Of a DNA stretch of 64,000 bases, positions 23,601 through 33,300 are shown one piece after another. Where the stretch lies: positions 1,798,001 through 1,862,000 of the forward strand of contig CM059621.1 in assembly GCA_030435675.1 (NCBI GenBank), read 5' to 3'. The notes below the pieces were generated by a model. The model did not search any database, was not told the DNA's origin, and worked only from the letters and a program-made list of their open reading frames with translations. Position numbers and translations under genes: made by a program. The DNA comes from Steinernema hermaphroditum (taxonomy: Eukaryota > Nematoda > Chromadorea > Rhabditida > Steinernematidae). Position 1 is the stretch's first letter; every line of letters starts with the position of its first letter.

Positions 23601-23733
23601 CGACATCCGAAAAGCGCTGAGGACACAAGCGTGGCAGAACCAAGCGAGAAGAACGACACTGCGCCAATGGTTGAACATAATGGGATCCGCTTGATGTAAA
23701 TCAATGATACGGAATAAATGTTATGTTATGTTA
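20680..23733 (+). mobile_element. Full-length RTE-type LINE, copy 1, nested in FB2
   Basis: The element is bounded by a 13-bp direct repeat TGACCAAAACTAT (20667-20679 and 23734-23746). It has a short 5' leader of about 135 bp with repeated GAGCGGTCGG, one long ORF, and a 3' tail ending in repeated ATGTT units. The short leader and simple-repeat tail without poly(A) are typical of the RTE clade. Confidence 0.88.
20815..23694 (+). CDS. RTE-type LINE ORF: endonuclease-reverse transcriptase (959 aa)
   Basis: The N-terminal apurinic-like endonuclease runs from about residue 12 to 280, with GTLNVRRL at 13-20, LTELRW at 43-48, GDFNAK at 177-182 and SDHR at 270-273. The reverse transcriptase spans about 535-790. 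It has NYRPISLLSAIYK near 547-559, the catalytic DYEKAFD at 617-623, RQGDTISP at 674-681, FADD at 714-717 and YLGQE after it. The C-terminal region contains RRMVGVRL and WLRGVTK blocks seen in RTE proteins. It nicks target DNA and copies its own RNA at the nick in the nucleus. There is no frameshift or stop, so the copy may be active. It starts at the ATG that aligns with the second copy at 57505. Confidence 0.92.
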   Translation: MFQPSNVGRLSIGTLNVRRLASSERLLELQEELEGINIDVIALTELRWRGTGSLQLSDSGFCFYHAGPESSEDVSGTGFLVSSRMKPFVEAFRPVSPRISALDLKFGRQLLRLFAVYAPPTSATRDDEEDEEDEYDSLLETLRSELRAASMSGQRGASSTLRDAIAPRLRVYPALLGDFNAKIGRKEEDDEEAVGNFGYGDRNVRGQQLLDFCEENHLRAVNTFFKARPGRKWTWISPNGHTKNCIDFVLASRLIRFQSATVLGSCISSSDHRLVRAVIQTPKREVMRHEDRTLKKKYRLNRDLFRMALTTMTPCANQQDSPEDYANLVAQVQSAAEFAREPEEKSPRLSEETKRLFAQRRHLKYRRSTAAERIALTELNKLIRREIRKDLVKHHQRLVEEAIRRNRGLRHVRREAAIGRRRLTRLRDADGNLCSTTTQLKRTVKAFYEALYSSTVDVQYEEHEAQEECPDLLISEVGEALKTMRNGTAPGIDKITVEMLKTGSHVLLPWLTKLFNMCLRTCSIPQKMADSSTILLHKKGDPLELKNYRPISLLSAIYKLLTKVLTKRIERILDAAQPVEQAGFRKNFSTIDHLQAINQLVERSREYRLPLFIVFVDYEKAFDTVELNAVWSAVQQQGVPGQITKLLQKIYQEATSLVNINDEPVPIEIRRGVRQGDTISPKLFTATLEHVFRHLQWEEVGININGSRLSNLRFADDIALIAETAEDLQKMMDELNEVSQRVGLKINANKTKLMSTEPTSILLNGSEVERVESFVYLGQEVRLVRDHGKEMSRRICSGWNVFKQYKQFLTNPTVEMRWKRRLFNMCVLPAMLYGAETWALTKSACKRLATAQRKMERRMVGVRLVDKKTNDWLRGVTKISDVAESAKKRKMKYAWKLANEDEEKWSKRLTDWRPIVSRPLGRPRTRWRDDIRKALRTQAWQNQARRTTLRQWLNIMGSA

Positions 23734-24577
23734 TGACCAAAACTATACCGATCTTGACAGAATGGTATTTATTTTGACAAAACTATACCGATCTTGACAG
23801 AATGGTATTTATTTTGACAAAACTATACCGATCTTGACAAAACTGTAGCGATTTTGACAAAACTATACCGATCTTGACAGAATGGTATCGATCTTGACAG
23901 AATGGTATTTATTTTGACAAAATGGTAATTATTTTGACAAAACTGAATTTAGATTGACACAACCACATTTCACTGACAAAACGTTCTTTAATCTTTAACT
24001 ACTGCAAAGGCTGATTTATGATTTTGTCAGTGAAATGTGGTTGTGTCAATCTAAATTCAGTTTTGTCAAAATAAATACCATTTTGTCAAAATAAATACCA
24101 TTCTGTCAAGATCGATACCATTCTGTCAAGATCGGTATAGTTTTGTCAAAATAAATACCATTCTGTCAAGATCGGTATAGTTCTGTCAAGATCGGTATAG
24201 TTTTGTCAAGATCGGTATAGTTCTGTCAAGATCGGTATAGTTTTGTCAAGATCGGTATAGTTTTGTCAAGATCGCTATAGTTTTGGTCACTTCTCCCTAA
24301 TAGAGCCCAAAGATTCACTAGTTCACCTACCGTCCAACATGTTTAGTTCAAAGAGAACACTACAACCGCCTAGTAGAATTGGAATCACACAAAGCACAAT
24401 GGGCGCTGCAGTCTAAATCGATCTCTCCTTCACAATAAAAAAAGTTGATTGGTTGCCTGAACTACCAAAGACTTCAGTAGTTGGGCATGAAGTCGATATG
24501 TATTGATATGTGTTGAGGGCAGACCCAGACATGCAGTCGAGCCTGTGTGGCCGTTGTCCTACGTGGGCGTAAAATGG

Positions 24578-25630
24578 ATGGAGTTGGAGCGCCGGAGGGC
24601 GAGCGCTGGAGCGGATTCAAGCGATGGAGGAGCCGCGAAGATGGAGGATGAGCAGAATGGCTCAGTGAACGAGGAAGGCCGTTTAGCGGCTGGAGCGGAC
24701 CGGAAAGACTCAGAATCCAGCTCTAGCTGCGACAGTATGTCCGAGGTCGAATCGCGTACCGGTTCAACCGGAGGGAGATCCTGGTCGCCGGAAAGGCGTA
24801 ATTCCAGTGGAAAAAGGGACGACTCCGCACCTGTTGCGTCGAGAACAGTGAATCCTGTGACCAGAAGTGGCCTAGCAGTCGGTCCTGACGCTAGCGACCC
24901 AGCTGGGAAGAGCAAAGTGACGAAAGGCTTGCATTTCCCTGTGTTTGTGCCTGGAACTCATTGGAGCCAATACGAACGCCGTTTCAAAAACGCGTTAGTC
25001 ATCTTCGGGATTGATGCTGAAGCTGAAATGGCTTCCCGCTACTTATGCCACTATATTGGCGACGCGGTGCATTCTTTCTTGTTGACGAAGTTCGAAGAGC
25101 CCGAGATTCAGAATCTAAACAAGTTGTTAGAGACGTTACGCGCACAATATGGCGAGAAAAAGCGGATCTTCGCCAAGCGTGGCGAGCTCGCGCGATATCA
25201 TCAGCAGGATGGACAGACCTCCGGCAATTTCTTTCAAGAAGTACTGAAAATTGCCGCCGATTGCGACTTTGAGTCGGTAAAAAACCCGAAGAATTCAGCG
25301 ATCCTTACGGCAATAATAAGGGGTCATCGCGATAATCGCGTACGCGCAGAACTGTTGCGCCGAGTAAATGAAAAGACGACGCCTGAAGATGCGATGAACA
25401 TCGTGCTCGATTTTGAGCAAGCAGAGCTTGACGCGCACGGAATGGCGCAAGAGGCGCCGAAGGCACTGGATGTAAACGCTGTGAGAGCCGAGCATCGTAA
25501 GAAAAACAGAGACCACCCACACCGCCGAGAGCACAGAACGTGCTATAACTGCGGACGGCAGGGACATGTATTCAAAGATTGCCGTCAGCGCGGTTATGTA
25601 AAGTCGCTCTACCCGAGCGATAGCGAATGA
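24578..25630 (+). CDS. Retrotransposon Gag-like protein with CCHC zinc knuckle (about 350 aa)
   Basis: The N-terminal third is Ser/Glu/Arg-rich and probably disordered. A capsid-like helical region follows, from about residue 125 to 300 (WSQYERRFKNALVIFGID, then LLETLRAQYGEKKR). A single zinc knuckle C-x2-C-x4-H-x4-C lies at about 322-335 (CYNCGRQGHVFKDC). It would package element RNA in cytoplasmic particles. The ATG at 24578 is chosen because the frame upstream runs into the LTR remnant. Gypsy- or BEL-type origin cannot be separated without the pol region. Confidence 0.75.
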   Translation: MELERRRASAGADSSDGGAAKMEDEQNGSVNEEGRLAAGADRKDSESSSSCDSMSEVESRTGSTGGRSWSPERRNSSGKRDDSAPVASRTVNPVTRSGLAVGPDASDPAGKSKVTKGLHFPVFVPGTHWSQYERRFKNALVIFGIDAEAEMASRYLCHYIGDAVHSFLLTKFEEPEIQNLNKLLETLRAQYGEKKRIFAKRGELARYHQQDGQTSGNFFQEVLKIAADCDFESVKNPKNSAILTAIIRGHRDNRVRAELLRRVNEKTTPEDAMNIVLDFEQAELDAHGMAQEAPKALDVNAVRAEHRKKNRDHPHRREHRTCYNCGRQGHVFKDCRQRGYVKSLYPSDSE

Positions 25631-26016
25631 AGCGGTTCTTGTGAGGTGGATAAAAGCAGTTTGAGTGAAGTGCCGTGCGATTTTAGTGGATCGAGAGTGA
25701 GGCGAGTGATTCTACGTGAGTCCATGCCGTTGATTTCTTTTTTGCGTGCAAACGATTCCTTGTGAATCTAGGATTGGGAGGAGGAGATGTAGGGATCAGC
25801 CCGAACTCCTCGGATGCGTAAGACTAAGTGGAGAGAGGTCTGTATGGACGGCTCCCTAGCAGCGTGGCAGAAGACGTAGGTTCTGTGTGAACCGAACTTC
25901 TGTATTGTGGCGAGAGACGTAGCTCTGCGTGAGTGAACTCTCGTGGTCCCTGGAAGAGGGTTTTCGACCGACTCGACATTTTTGCAGAATAGCGAACATG
26001 TTCGCTAGGAGGGAGG

Positions 26017-26169
26017 TGTTGAGGGCAGACCCAGACATGCCCTTTGTGAGACAGTCAGACAGGCCCCACCCCATATATAGCGTGTATCATTGTGTCATGG
26101 TGTATTCGTTGTGATCTTCGAGTAAAGGACTGGTCGTGTGTTTCCCCGTGTCAACCCCACATCACAACA
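26017..26169 (+). repeat. 3' LTR of the gag-bearing element
   Basis: It begins TGTTGAGGGC right after a polypurine tract and ends CAACA. It contains TATATAG near 26076 and AGTAAA near 26121, which could serve as TATA box and polyadenylation signal. At 153 bp it is short. Confidence 0.75.
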
Positions 26170-27009
26170 ATATGCATGATGCTCTTCTGTAGTCTAAACT
26201 GACGGACAATTCCGCTTACACACCACGCCACAAGTACTGTCCAGATGGTTGTCCAGCAAATCAAGATCACAGACGTCATGGAAACGGCCCATTCACTAAG
26301 TTGAAATAATGACTCTTGATCAAACAACGGCAGGAGTTGCGGATACCCCTGCATGATCATGGGAACCTTTAGCAAACACTGCGTATCCTTCTACCTTTTG
26401 TAAATATTTCCTAAATTCATCGCCTGGAACGTAGCTCATTCCCAGGGGCACTGCTATGGTTGAAGGAGCAATTATCATAATACCCACCATTCCCGCCCTA
26501 TAATGCCGCCGTTGTACCAGCTTACCACAGAAAAATAGACCATCTTTCAAGGCTAGGTAGCGATAAAAGAAGGCGCACAATAGGGCGGCCAAACATTCGG
26601 ACATGGCAGCTATCGCTATGACCTAATCTCTCGGTGATAAGAACAAACATCAGCATTTACTTACTTCGCAAACAAAACCAGCTTTTGCGCCCAGTACACG
26701 TACTAAGCCGGTTGGATAGACTCCGAAAACTTCCAGAACCGGCGCCGGTAAAACGACAATTTCCAGCACTACGTCGGTTATAAATACGCATAACTGAAGC
26801 ACTTCTGAATTTTCAGAACTGTGATTAGTGGATACCATAATGTTCAACAGCAGATATTTATACGTTTTCATGTGTTTCGGCGACTTGTATATAATCAAAT
26901 ATACCGTGAGGACATTCAAGGGAAGGGCAGTAATCGTATTAGCAATAATAATCCAACGATAAAGCTCAAAGCTATGTCGATACTCTTGAACGATATCGAC
27001 CTCTGCCAT

Positions 27010-28318
27010 CGATTTACCACTTAAACAAATTGTATGGTCACATTATTCAAAAATCTGCAAGTAATAAAAAAACGATTCAGAAAGGAAACTGTAAGCAAAT
27101 CATTCATTTTACTGTGAGGATGTTTAGTCGAAAACATCGCGCGATCGCACAATCTCAGCTACAAGAAAGCCATCACAAAGGAGTTGTTATTCGTACTCGC
27201 TGTTGTTTTTATTTTGTTTTTAGTTAATTTTTGTATCTTCAGTTGTGTGCTGTAAACGATAGTGATATAAGTTTAAGTGTGCATGGAAATCGAACATTTC
27301 GCAGTGTGGCACAGCATGTGACCAAGTGGTGCCCTTTTATGGGGTATCAGAGGCTTTTTTACATCGTTTTAGCTTCCCGAAGGAACAACATTGAATTAAC
27401 GGCGGTGGCGCAGGTTGAGTAAGGGAAGTGGTGACTGGCTTGTTGGCGAAGCCATGGAATTATGGCGCCCTGGTGTTCCAGACCTTCAGGGGACCGGGCC
27501 GATCACTTCACACACCCCCTCACTCAACCCAGCACATGGACACTGCCAAAAAACCGATGCAGTGTTTTGAATGGTCCTGATTCAAATATTGAGTTGGAGA
27601 ATTGAAAATGGGACACTCTTGTAGTGATTGTTATTTGTACAGCTTCCACCATTTCACTCCAGATATTCATCATTGGCTTTACTGACTTTGATTCCGCTAT
27701 GTTGTCATCTTGTCGCACTCCGCATCTGATTTCGATCGGTACCAGTCGGTCAGCGATGTTGACGATGTTGACCTGGCTTTGAGGTAAATCTTCTGCGGGA
27801 GCTTTATTGATTTTTAGAGCACTCTACCATTCTGAACTTTAGAACGCAATGTGTAAAGCGACAGCCGACATTCTCTTGATCCATATGTGTGTGTTTTTAT
27901 CCGTATGGGAGTGCTCGCTTTCGAAGGACCGCTAAGTCTTTTCTATGTTCACCCCTGGTAGGCTAATGATGTCTTGCCGCCCGATTGGTTACTAGCTCTA
28001 TAGGGCGCAATCGTCTTTTAATTGCTACAAACATCGCACATTCATACCTTAACAAAGCTTAAACTCAACCATTAGAACAAAATAGCGACTTCTCTCCTTG
28101 TTTTCTGTTTATTACGGCACCTACTAATGACAATTAAATACAACCGATTAAAGCAATATCACTATGTTGAGATTCACGATTATACGGTTGCATCATGTTA
28201 AACAACGCTATTTGACGATCCACTAATTAAGTTGACAAATAACAAGTCGAATTTGCCTGAAACAAGAAAATAAGGCATCGGAATCTTGGTGACAATAACA
28301 GATTCAATCGCTGCTATC
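27010..28318. other. Intergenic between divergent receptors D and E
   Basis: No gene was recognised. A stretch near 27420-27535 resembles in part the dispersed repeat at 39920-40060. The remainder probably contains the divergent promoters. Confidence 0.4.
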
Positions 28319-30473
28319 ATGGCTGTTTCCGATGTCGTCTCCGACTTTGAGATACGCTATGAAATGTATCGCTACGTGATAATTTTCAACACTGCCTGCG
28401 CCATACCGCTGAACCTTTTCACAGCTTACCTGATTCTGACGAAGTCACCAAAACAACTGAGCATCTATAAGTACATACTACTGAACATATCTGTAGGTTG
28501 CACATGTTATAAGCTTTCTTTCAATCGTTCCAATACAGCTTTGGATATTTCTCACAGATATAAACTTGGGCATACTGCTGCTACCACTACCAATTGCTGA
28601 GATTTATGCAATATATGCTACCGGACTCATCAAACCTCTTGGTCCTACAGTTGGATTCGCTTCCTTTGTATGTAATTACGTAGCACTTTACTGGATAGTG
28701 TTGTCATTGCAGGCAGCCACAGGAATTCTCGTAGGAGAATATCTCGTTGCCCTACTGTTCGCGTTTTTCTACCGTTATTACTGCATAAAATACGGGACAA
28801 AGTTCGTGTCTAAGAAGAATGTCTCAGCCCTGTACTGGATGGCGGCAGTCAGTGCAATGATTGTTCCTCCTGGCACCATGACAGGCTCAATACTAAATGC
28901 TTTTGTTGACCGTGAAGAGTTCTAACTGTTGGTCACACAGGTTAGAACAGAAATATTGGGTTGGTCCATTGAAAATGTCGGATAGTGTAAACATCGTTTA
29001 TTTTTGAAATGTTTACTCCCATGACCAAACCTATGCATACGTCGTTGAGTACAGTTAATTATCCTCTCACATTATGATTGGCGACTTGTTCATTACATTC
29101 CTGTTGATCTTGGAGGCCTATTCTGTCGCGATGACCATTTTTGTGGCACCTAGAGATGGCGAAATGCGAAGTAATGTACGGGTTTCCTATGGTATTGATT
29201 GTGTGATGTACGTCGACTGCCCTCAACCATGTACATCGTTAGGTCTTACCTACCAAATGCACCTATCGCTGTGTTCGCCATACATCACATCATGAGCTAA
29301 TCTCAAAACGATGGCCTTTTCGGATCACCATGTTCTGTTGACTCCAATATTTTCAACTGGTTAAGTACTATAACAGGGAACGGGGATATGCAGCAGGTAG
29401 CTATCACTCATAGCTGTCATGCCCACATAGCGACTCTACGAGGTCATTTCAACTTTAAAGAAACATAGGCCAAATATTGAAAAAGTGACCCTTGGATTCA
29501 CGAAAAGTACGACTACCCGAGGCCGCATCTTTTCAAATTCACCTCCATAATGGCTCTTCACCTTGAGCTGAGAGATTCGCATTTTGCTGCTCTTATACAA
29601 CTCTCTCCGCTCTATCTTATAATGATCTGCGTTCTTCCACAAATGACGATATCAGAGAGAACCGATCAAAATAAAAGAAAGAGGTCGAAAATTGGACCAA
29701 AACATTTTTCGTCCCCAAACCCCTTGTGTTCTATGAATAAGGGATCCGGCTTTTACCCGAGAAGTGGGCTGCCGTTGTTCAGTCAAATAGTCAAGACCGG
29801 GAATGATAGGCATGCATATATGTTAAGAAACTCCTACTTAAATCATCCGACATTTTCAATGGACCAACCCAATATGTTGATGAACGTGGTCGCTTTAGAA
29901 AGCACCACAATTTGAACCCTTCGTCGACGAAGTACCTTTGTTTGGCGCTTCCTTTGAAAATGCCAAAACCCTCATATCCTGTTGTGTGACTACATTCTGG
30001 GTCATTGTTTGGACCGTCTCACTTATATGGTGCATCATCAGGATCGTAAAACAACTAAGAAAACTTCAGCCTAGGATGACAATTAAGACTTATCGTATGC
30101 ATACGCAGCTTATGAAGGCTTTAGTTGTCCAGGTGGGAGTTTCATTGATGTCTATGTACAAGTACTAAATTAAGATGCTTGTTCCGTTTGTCCTTTTTGC
30201 AATCCCTATAGTCTTAACAATGGCTGTAGTCATATTTCAACTGGATCTTATGGATGGTAAGCTACGCACCACTGAACGATAGGCTATTATCATTCAGATA
30301 TGGTGAAACTGACGGAAGTAGCAATGAGTCTGCACTCGACGGCCAACTCTTTTGCAGTTCTTCTGCTTATTGCTCCTTACAGAAGGGCTGTCTTACACAT
30401 ATTCCACAGCATATCTTCAAAATATTCGTTGTCTACACCTGTTTCTTCCGTAGAACCACAAAATTTGTACTGA
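28319..30473 (+). pseudogene. Six-exon chemoreceptor E with nonsense codon and intronic mariner-like element
   Basis: Exons are 28319-28492, 28539-28667, 28713-28940, 29899-30132, 30175-30256 and 30298-30473 (174, 129, 228, 234, 82, 176 nt). The start at 28319 (MAVSDVVSDFEIRYEMYRY) gives the same 58-codon first exon as D and F. Exon 4 ends TYRMHTQLMKALVVQ. Exon 6 has MSLHSTANSFAVLLLIAPYRRA. Near the end of exon 3 a TAA at 28923-28925 interrupts the frame six codons before the conserved splice donor. Intron 3 carries a 917-bp mariner-like element. The rest is free of stops, so inactivation looks recent, unless an earlier donor is used. Confidence 0.75.
28956..29872. mobile_element. Mariner-like element, 917 bp, in intron 3 of receptor E
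   Basis: The inverted ends start TTGGGTTGGTCCATTGAAAA (28-bp perfect match between left and right). TA lies on both sides (28954-28955 and 29873-29874). It is homologous to 11241-12154 in reverse orientation. No transposase frame was recognised. Confidence 0.85.
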
Positions 30474-31476
30474 GTTCGTCGCTGTGCATTGCTGGCATAC
30501 CAGCATATCTTCGGATGCTGGATAGCATTCATTGAGCATTCATTCAACTCAAATCCGCAGATAACTCTGCAGATCATACTAAAAAATATGGACTCTACTG
30601 TTCCCTCTTTGTCTGCTTTCTCATCCATGTCATTGCGGTATTTCACTTGTTTCGGTGACGATCGGTTGGGTTATCGTTTCTCCCGTCTGTGATGTTCGAT
30701 AAATCAGTTGCGTTAGCGGTTTCCTATGTGTCTCCAGCGATCGATCGAGTGGTTCACTCGCTTTCTCGTTTCTTCGGACGAGTTTAGTGAGCGGTCGTCC
30801 TCGACTGTCGTTGTTGGGTCAATGATCGCCCCGGATCCCAGAAGGGCTGAACCGTAGTTCCAACCACTTGCCAAGAAGACCGTCACTGCCTTCCCGCGCC
30901 GCCACTCAAGCCGAAGAACCGCTGCAACCTCGGATTCCTCTGCTCTACCGAAACCAGAAGAAGGTCAGCGACTGCAATGTGATTTATACCTCTCCTGTGC
31001 ATTTATAAGACGTCCTGCGCGGTGGAAGCCGCGAATTCGGGAAGATAAATCGTAAATCGTGAAAGGTCATTATTAATCGTTGTTTTTGGCACGATGACGT
31101 CCCAGATCCCTCAGCGTCTTCGGTCTGTCAATGTGTTTTTCCGTGCGAAGGGGAGCGGTCGCTTTATTAGTTTGAGATTATCTTCTCGTATCAAAGGCTT
31201 GAGCCTTGTGATCTCCCTAGCACCTGATAATGGTATTTATGAACTTCCTGTTCTCTACGACTGTTGTTGGCAAAAAATGTATATAGAGGCGTATTTTTCG
31301 TTTTCTTCGATAACATCTTGTTTATGGGTAACACAACAAAAGGATACCTCGTTTTCTTGTACATTCTCGGCATCACACGTTTTGTACCAGGATCCCGTTT
31401 TCATCTAGCAGGCCAAATCTTTTACTGTGACCTGTGTGCATTAGTTCTTCAAAGAAACATATAACTGAACATTAAG
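30474..31476. other. Intergenic upstream of receptor F
   Basis: No gene was recognised. The part around 30690-30900 is CG-rich with GAGCGGTCGTCC-like blocks similar to other dispersed repeat fragments in the window. Confidence 0.35.
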
Positions 31477-32743
31477 ATGAACGGCGCCTATGAAGAACGC
31501 AATTACAATCAGTTCTACCAGCTCGATCGGCTCTTAATTATGGTCAGTGTGTTTATTTCTACTCCGTTAAACCTATCCACAATGTATTTGATACTATTCA
31601 AATCCCCAAAGCGCCTACAAACGTACAAGTACATTCTGCTGAATATAGCGGTAAGCTGAAGTATGCTGAAGAATTTGAACTGAATTCGAACAGATTTGGG
31701 TCTTTGCGTATGAAATCGTCCAAAACGTTATCGCATTACCCATGCCAATTATAGAAATATTAGGCTTTTATGCGGAAGGGCTAGCAAAGGCACTCAGCCC
31801 TGAGGGTGGTTTCGCTTGTTTCGTGAGTTTTTCCGCTTTATCAACTTGTAATGTAACTAACTACAGGTTGGGATTGTCTTTTGCATTGGACAATATATCG
31901 TCGCCCTGTTGTTTGCATTCTTCTATCGATATCGTGCGTTGAAAATCGACTTCGGCGTCTGTGGAGTGAACCCGACCAAATGGCACTATCGGGTAGTCAT
32001 TGCGGTTCTCATGGTTGTGCCCCCAGGCTCAATGGCCGCGGCAGCTCTATGCGTTTACACACCTCACGACATTTTCAAAGTTCGTGTCCTAAATGTGAGG
32101 GATTGTGTTCCTTGATTCCACTGCATGTCCCACAGATACACCCCGAGCTTTCCGTTCTGCTAGACAATCTTCCACTCTTTGGATTCGACAGCACGGGTTT
32201 CGTTGTGAGCTGCGGCATTATATCAGCTTGGTTATTTCTGTGGACCGTGTGCGTTACTTGGTGCATAAGAGGCATAATTATGCAGTTTCGTGAACATAGG
32301 TCGGCAATGTCGGAGTTCACCTACCGTATGCATCTTCAGCTAATGAGATCTCTTGCCGTTCAGGTAAGATATCCAGTCATCTGGTTGTATATTCCTTTCT
32401 TTAGACAGCGGCTCCAGTAGTGCTGTTCGTTGTACCTCTTTCCCTGGTCATGGTGGGTGTCATAACAGGAGTTGGAAACATTGATGGTAATTTTACTTTT
32501 CACAACAAAAATTTTACTTATAGATAATTTGCAGACATCATCGTACTAACTGTGCTTATGATGAGCCTGCACTCGACGATTAATTCCCTTGCCGTAGTCC
32601 TGTTCATCGCACCTTATAGGAATGCAGTAGTGGACATATTCCGGAAAGTGTTCAAAATGAGCGCCGTCAGCAGTGTTCAAGTGGTTTCCGTTTCCATCAA
32701 AAGTCAGTCCAATTGTGCACAGCCTCAATCGCACAGTCATTAG
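31477..32743 (+). CDS. Six-exon 7TM chemoreceptor F (about 349 aa)
   Basis: Exons are 31477-31650, 31694-31822, 31867-32094, 32136-32363, 32405-32486 and 32535-32743 (174, 129, 228, 228, 82, 209 nt). All introns are GT-AG and phases agree, giving 349 aa. It begins MNGAYEERNYNQFYQLDRLL. Exon 2 contains PMPIIEILGFYAEGLA. Exon 3 has VALLFAFFYRYRAL. Exon 4 begins IHPELSVLLDNLPLFGF and ends TYRMHLQLMRSLAVQ. Exon 6 has MMSLHSTINSLAVVLFIAPYRN. It has no disabling mutation and is the cleanest member of its group next to B and C. Predicted sensory-neuron receptor, Srh/Sri-like. Confidence 0.82.
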
Positions 32744-32869
32744 TAGACCTTTTTCTGGAAGTCAATGCTCCGAAGGTCACTGTTACAGTCGCATTATTAA
32801 AAAGACATTGCTGGAATGGTGTTTTCACTGGTTAGTGCAATATAAAAGAATCGGTTATATTGGGACGGT

Positions 32870-33300
32870 AGATATGAGATGTGGTTTAGTAGCTGCAAAG
32901 GATAGCTACCTGCTACATGTTTCCGATACCTGCTATAGTCCTTAGCCAATTGGACACGTTGGCGTTAGCAGCACATGGTAACCCGAAAAGGCTATCTTTT
33001 CGAGGTTTTGCCATGTGCGATAGATACAGAGCACGGCGGTAGGTGTATTCGGAAGGCAAGACCCGTGGATGTACGTGATAGAAGGCAGATGTACGTGAGA
33101 GAAGGCAGTACCATAGGAACTCCATCCATCACTTCGCATTTCGCCATCACAAAGTGCCAGAAAAAAATTATCATCCCGAAAGAATAGGCATCCAGCATCA
33201 AGAGGAATGTAATGGACAAGTTGCTAATCATAATGTAGGGGGAGCGTTAAATGTACTCAACAACGCACCAATCGCCAGTCATAGTGGGGTGAGAGTTAAC
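32870..33300. mobile_element. Fragment of the 0.9-kb mariner-like family
   Basis: It is similar to the inner part of 11241-12154 in the same orientation (AGCTACCTGCTACATGT..., CCGAAAAGGCTATCTTTT..., GGTAGGTGTATTCGG). No terminal repeats remain. Borders approximate. Confidence 0.55.

Larger units (their letters stand above)
20649..24307. mobile_element. Foldback element FB2 (about 592 bp without the nested LINE)
   Basis: The ends are GGCTCTATTAGGGAGAAGTG (from 20649) and its exact inverse (to 24307). They are flanked by the 8-bp direct repeat CAAAGATT (20641-20648 and 24308-24315). Inside, each arm is a row of 20-21-bp units, TTTTGTCAAGATCGGTATAG and TTTTGTCAAAATAAATACCAT, in opposite orientation on the two sides. 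The arms converge on a unique centre at about 23980-24017. No ORF belongs to the element. It sits in intron 5 of receptor D, and a LINE later inserted into its left arm. Confidence 0.88.
24511..26169 (+). mobile_element. Internally deleted LTR retrotransposon (gag only) in exon 4 of receptor D
   Basis: The left border begins TGTTGAGGGCAGACCCAGAC (24511) and the right LTR begins with the same 24 bases at 26017 and ends CACAACA at 26169. The ends form the usual TG...CA with TGTTG/CAACA inverted tips. A 5-bp target duplication ATATG lies at 24506-24510 and 26170-26174. The 5' LTR is reduced to roughly its first 24 bases. A purine-rich tract CTAGGAGGGAGG directly precedes the 3' LTR. Only a gag frame is present; protease, reverse transcriptase and integrase are missing, so it would need help from another copy. 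Confidence 0.82.
20379..27009 (-). pseudogene. Six-exon chemoreceptor D carrying three nested or independent insertions
   Basis: On the minus strand the exons are 27009-26836, 26793-26665, 26622-26395, 26348-26170 continued at 24505-24457, 24412-24331 and 20566-20379. Their lengths are 174, 129, 228, 228 (179+49, counting the target duplication once), 82 and 188 nt, the same inner lengths as in genes B, C and F. Exon 1 begins MAEVDIVQEYRHSFELYRW. Exon 4 ends NTYRLHAQLLKSLVVQ. Exon 5 is TAAPIVLCVIPILLGG and onward. Exon 6 has SLHSTVTSLAVILLITPYRN. Exon 4 is split by an LTR element and intron 5 contains foldback element FB2 with a LINE. The donor of intron 4 reads GC. Apart from the exon-4 insertion the frame is intact, so loss of function is probably recent. 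Confidence 0.8.
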
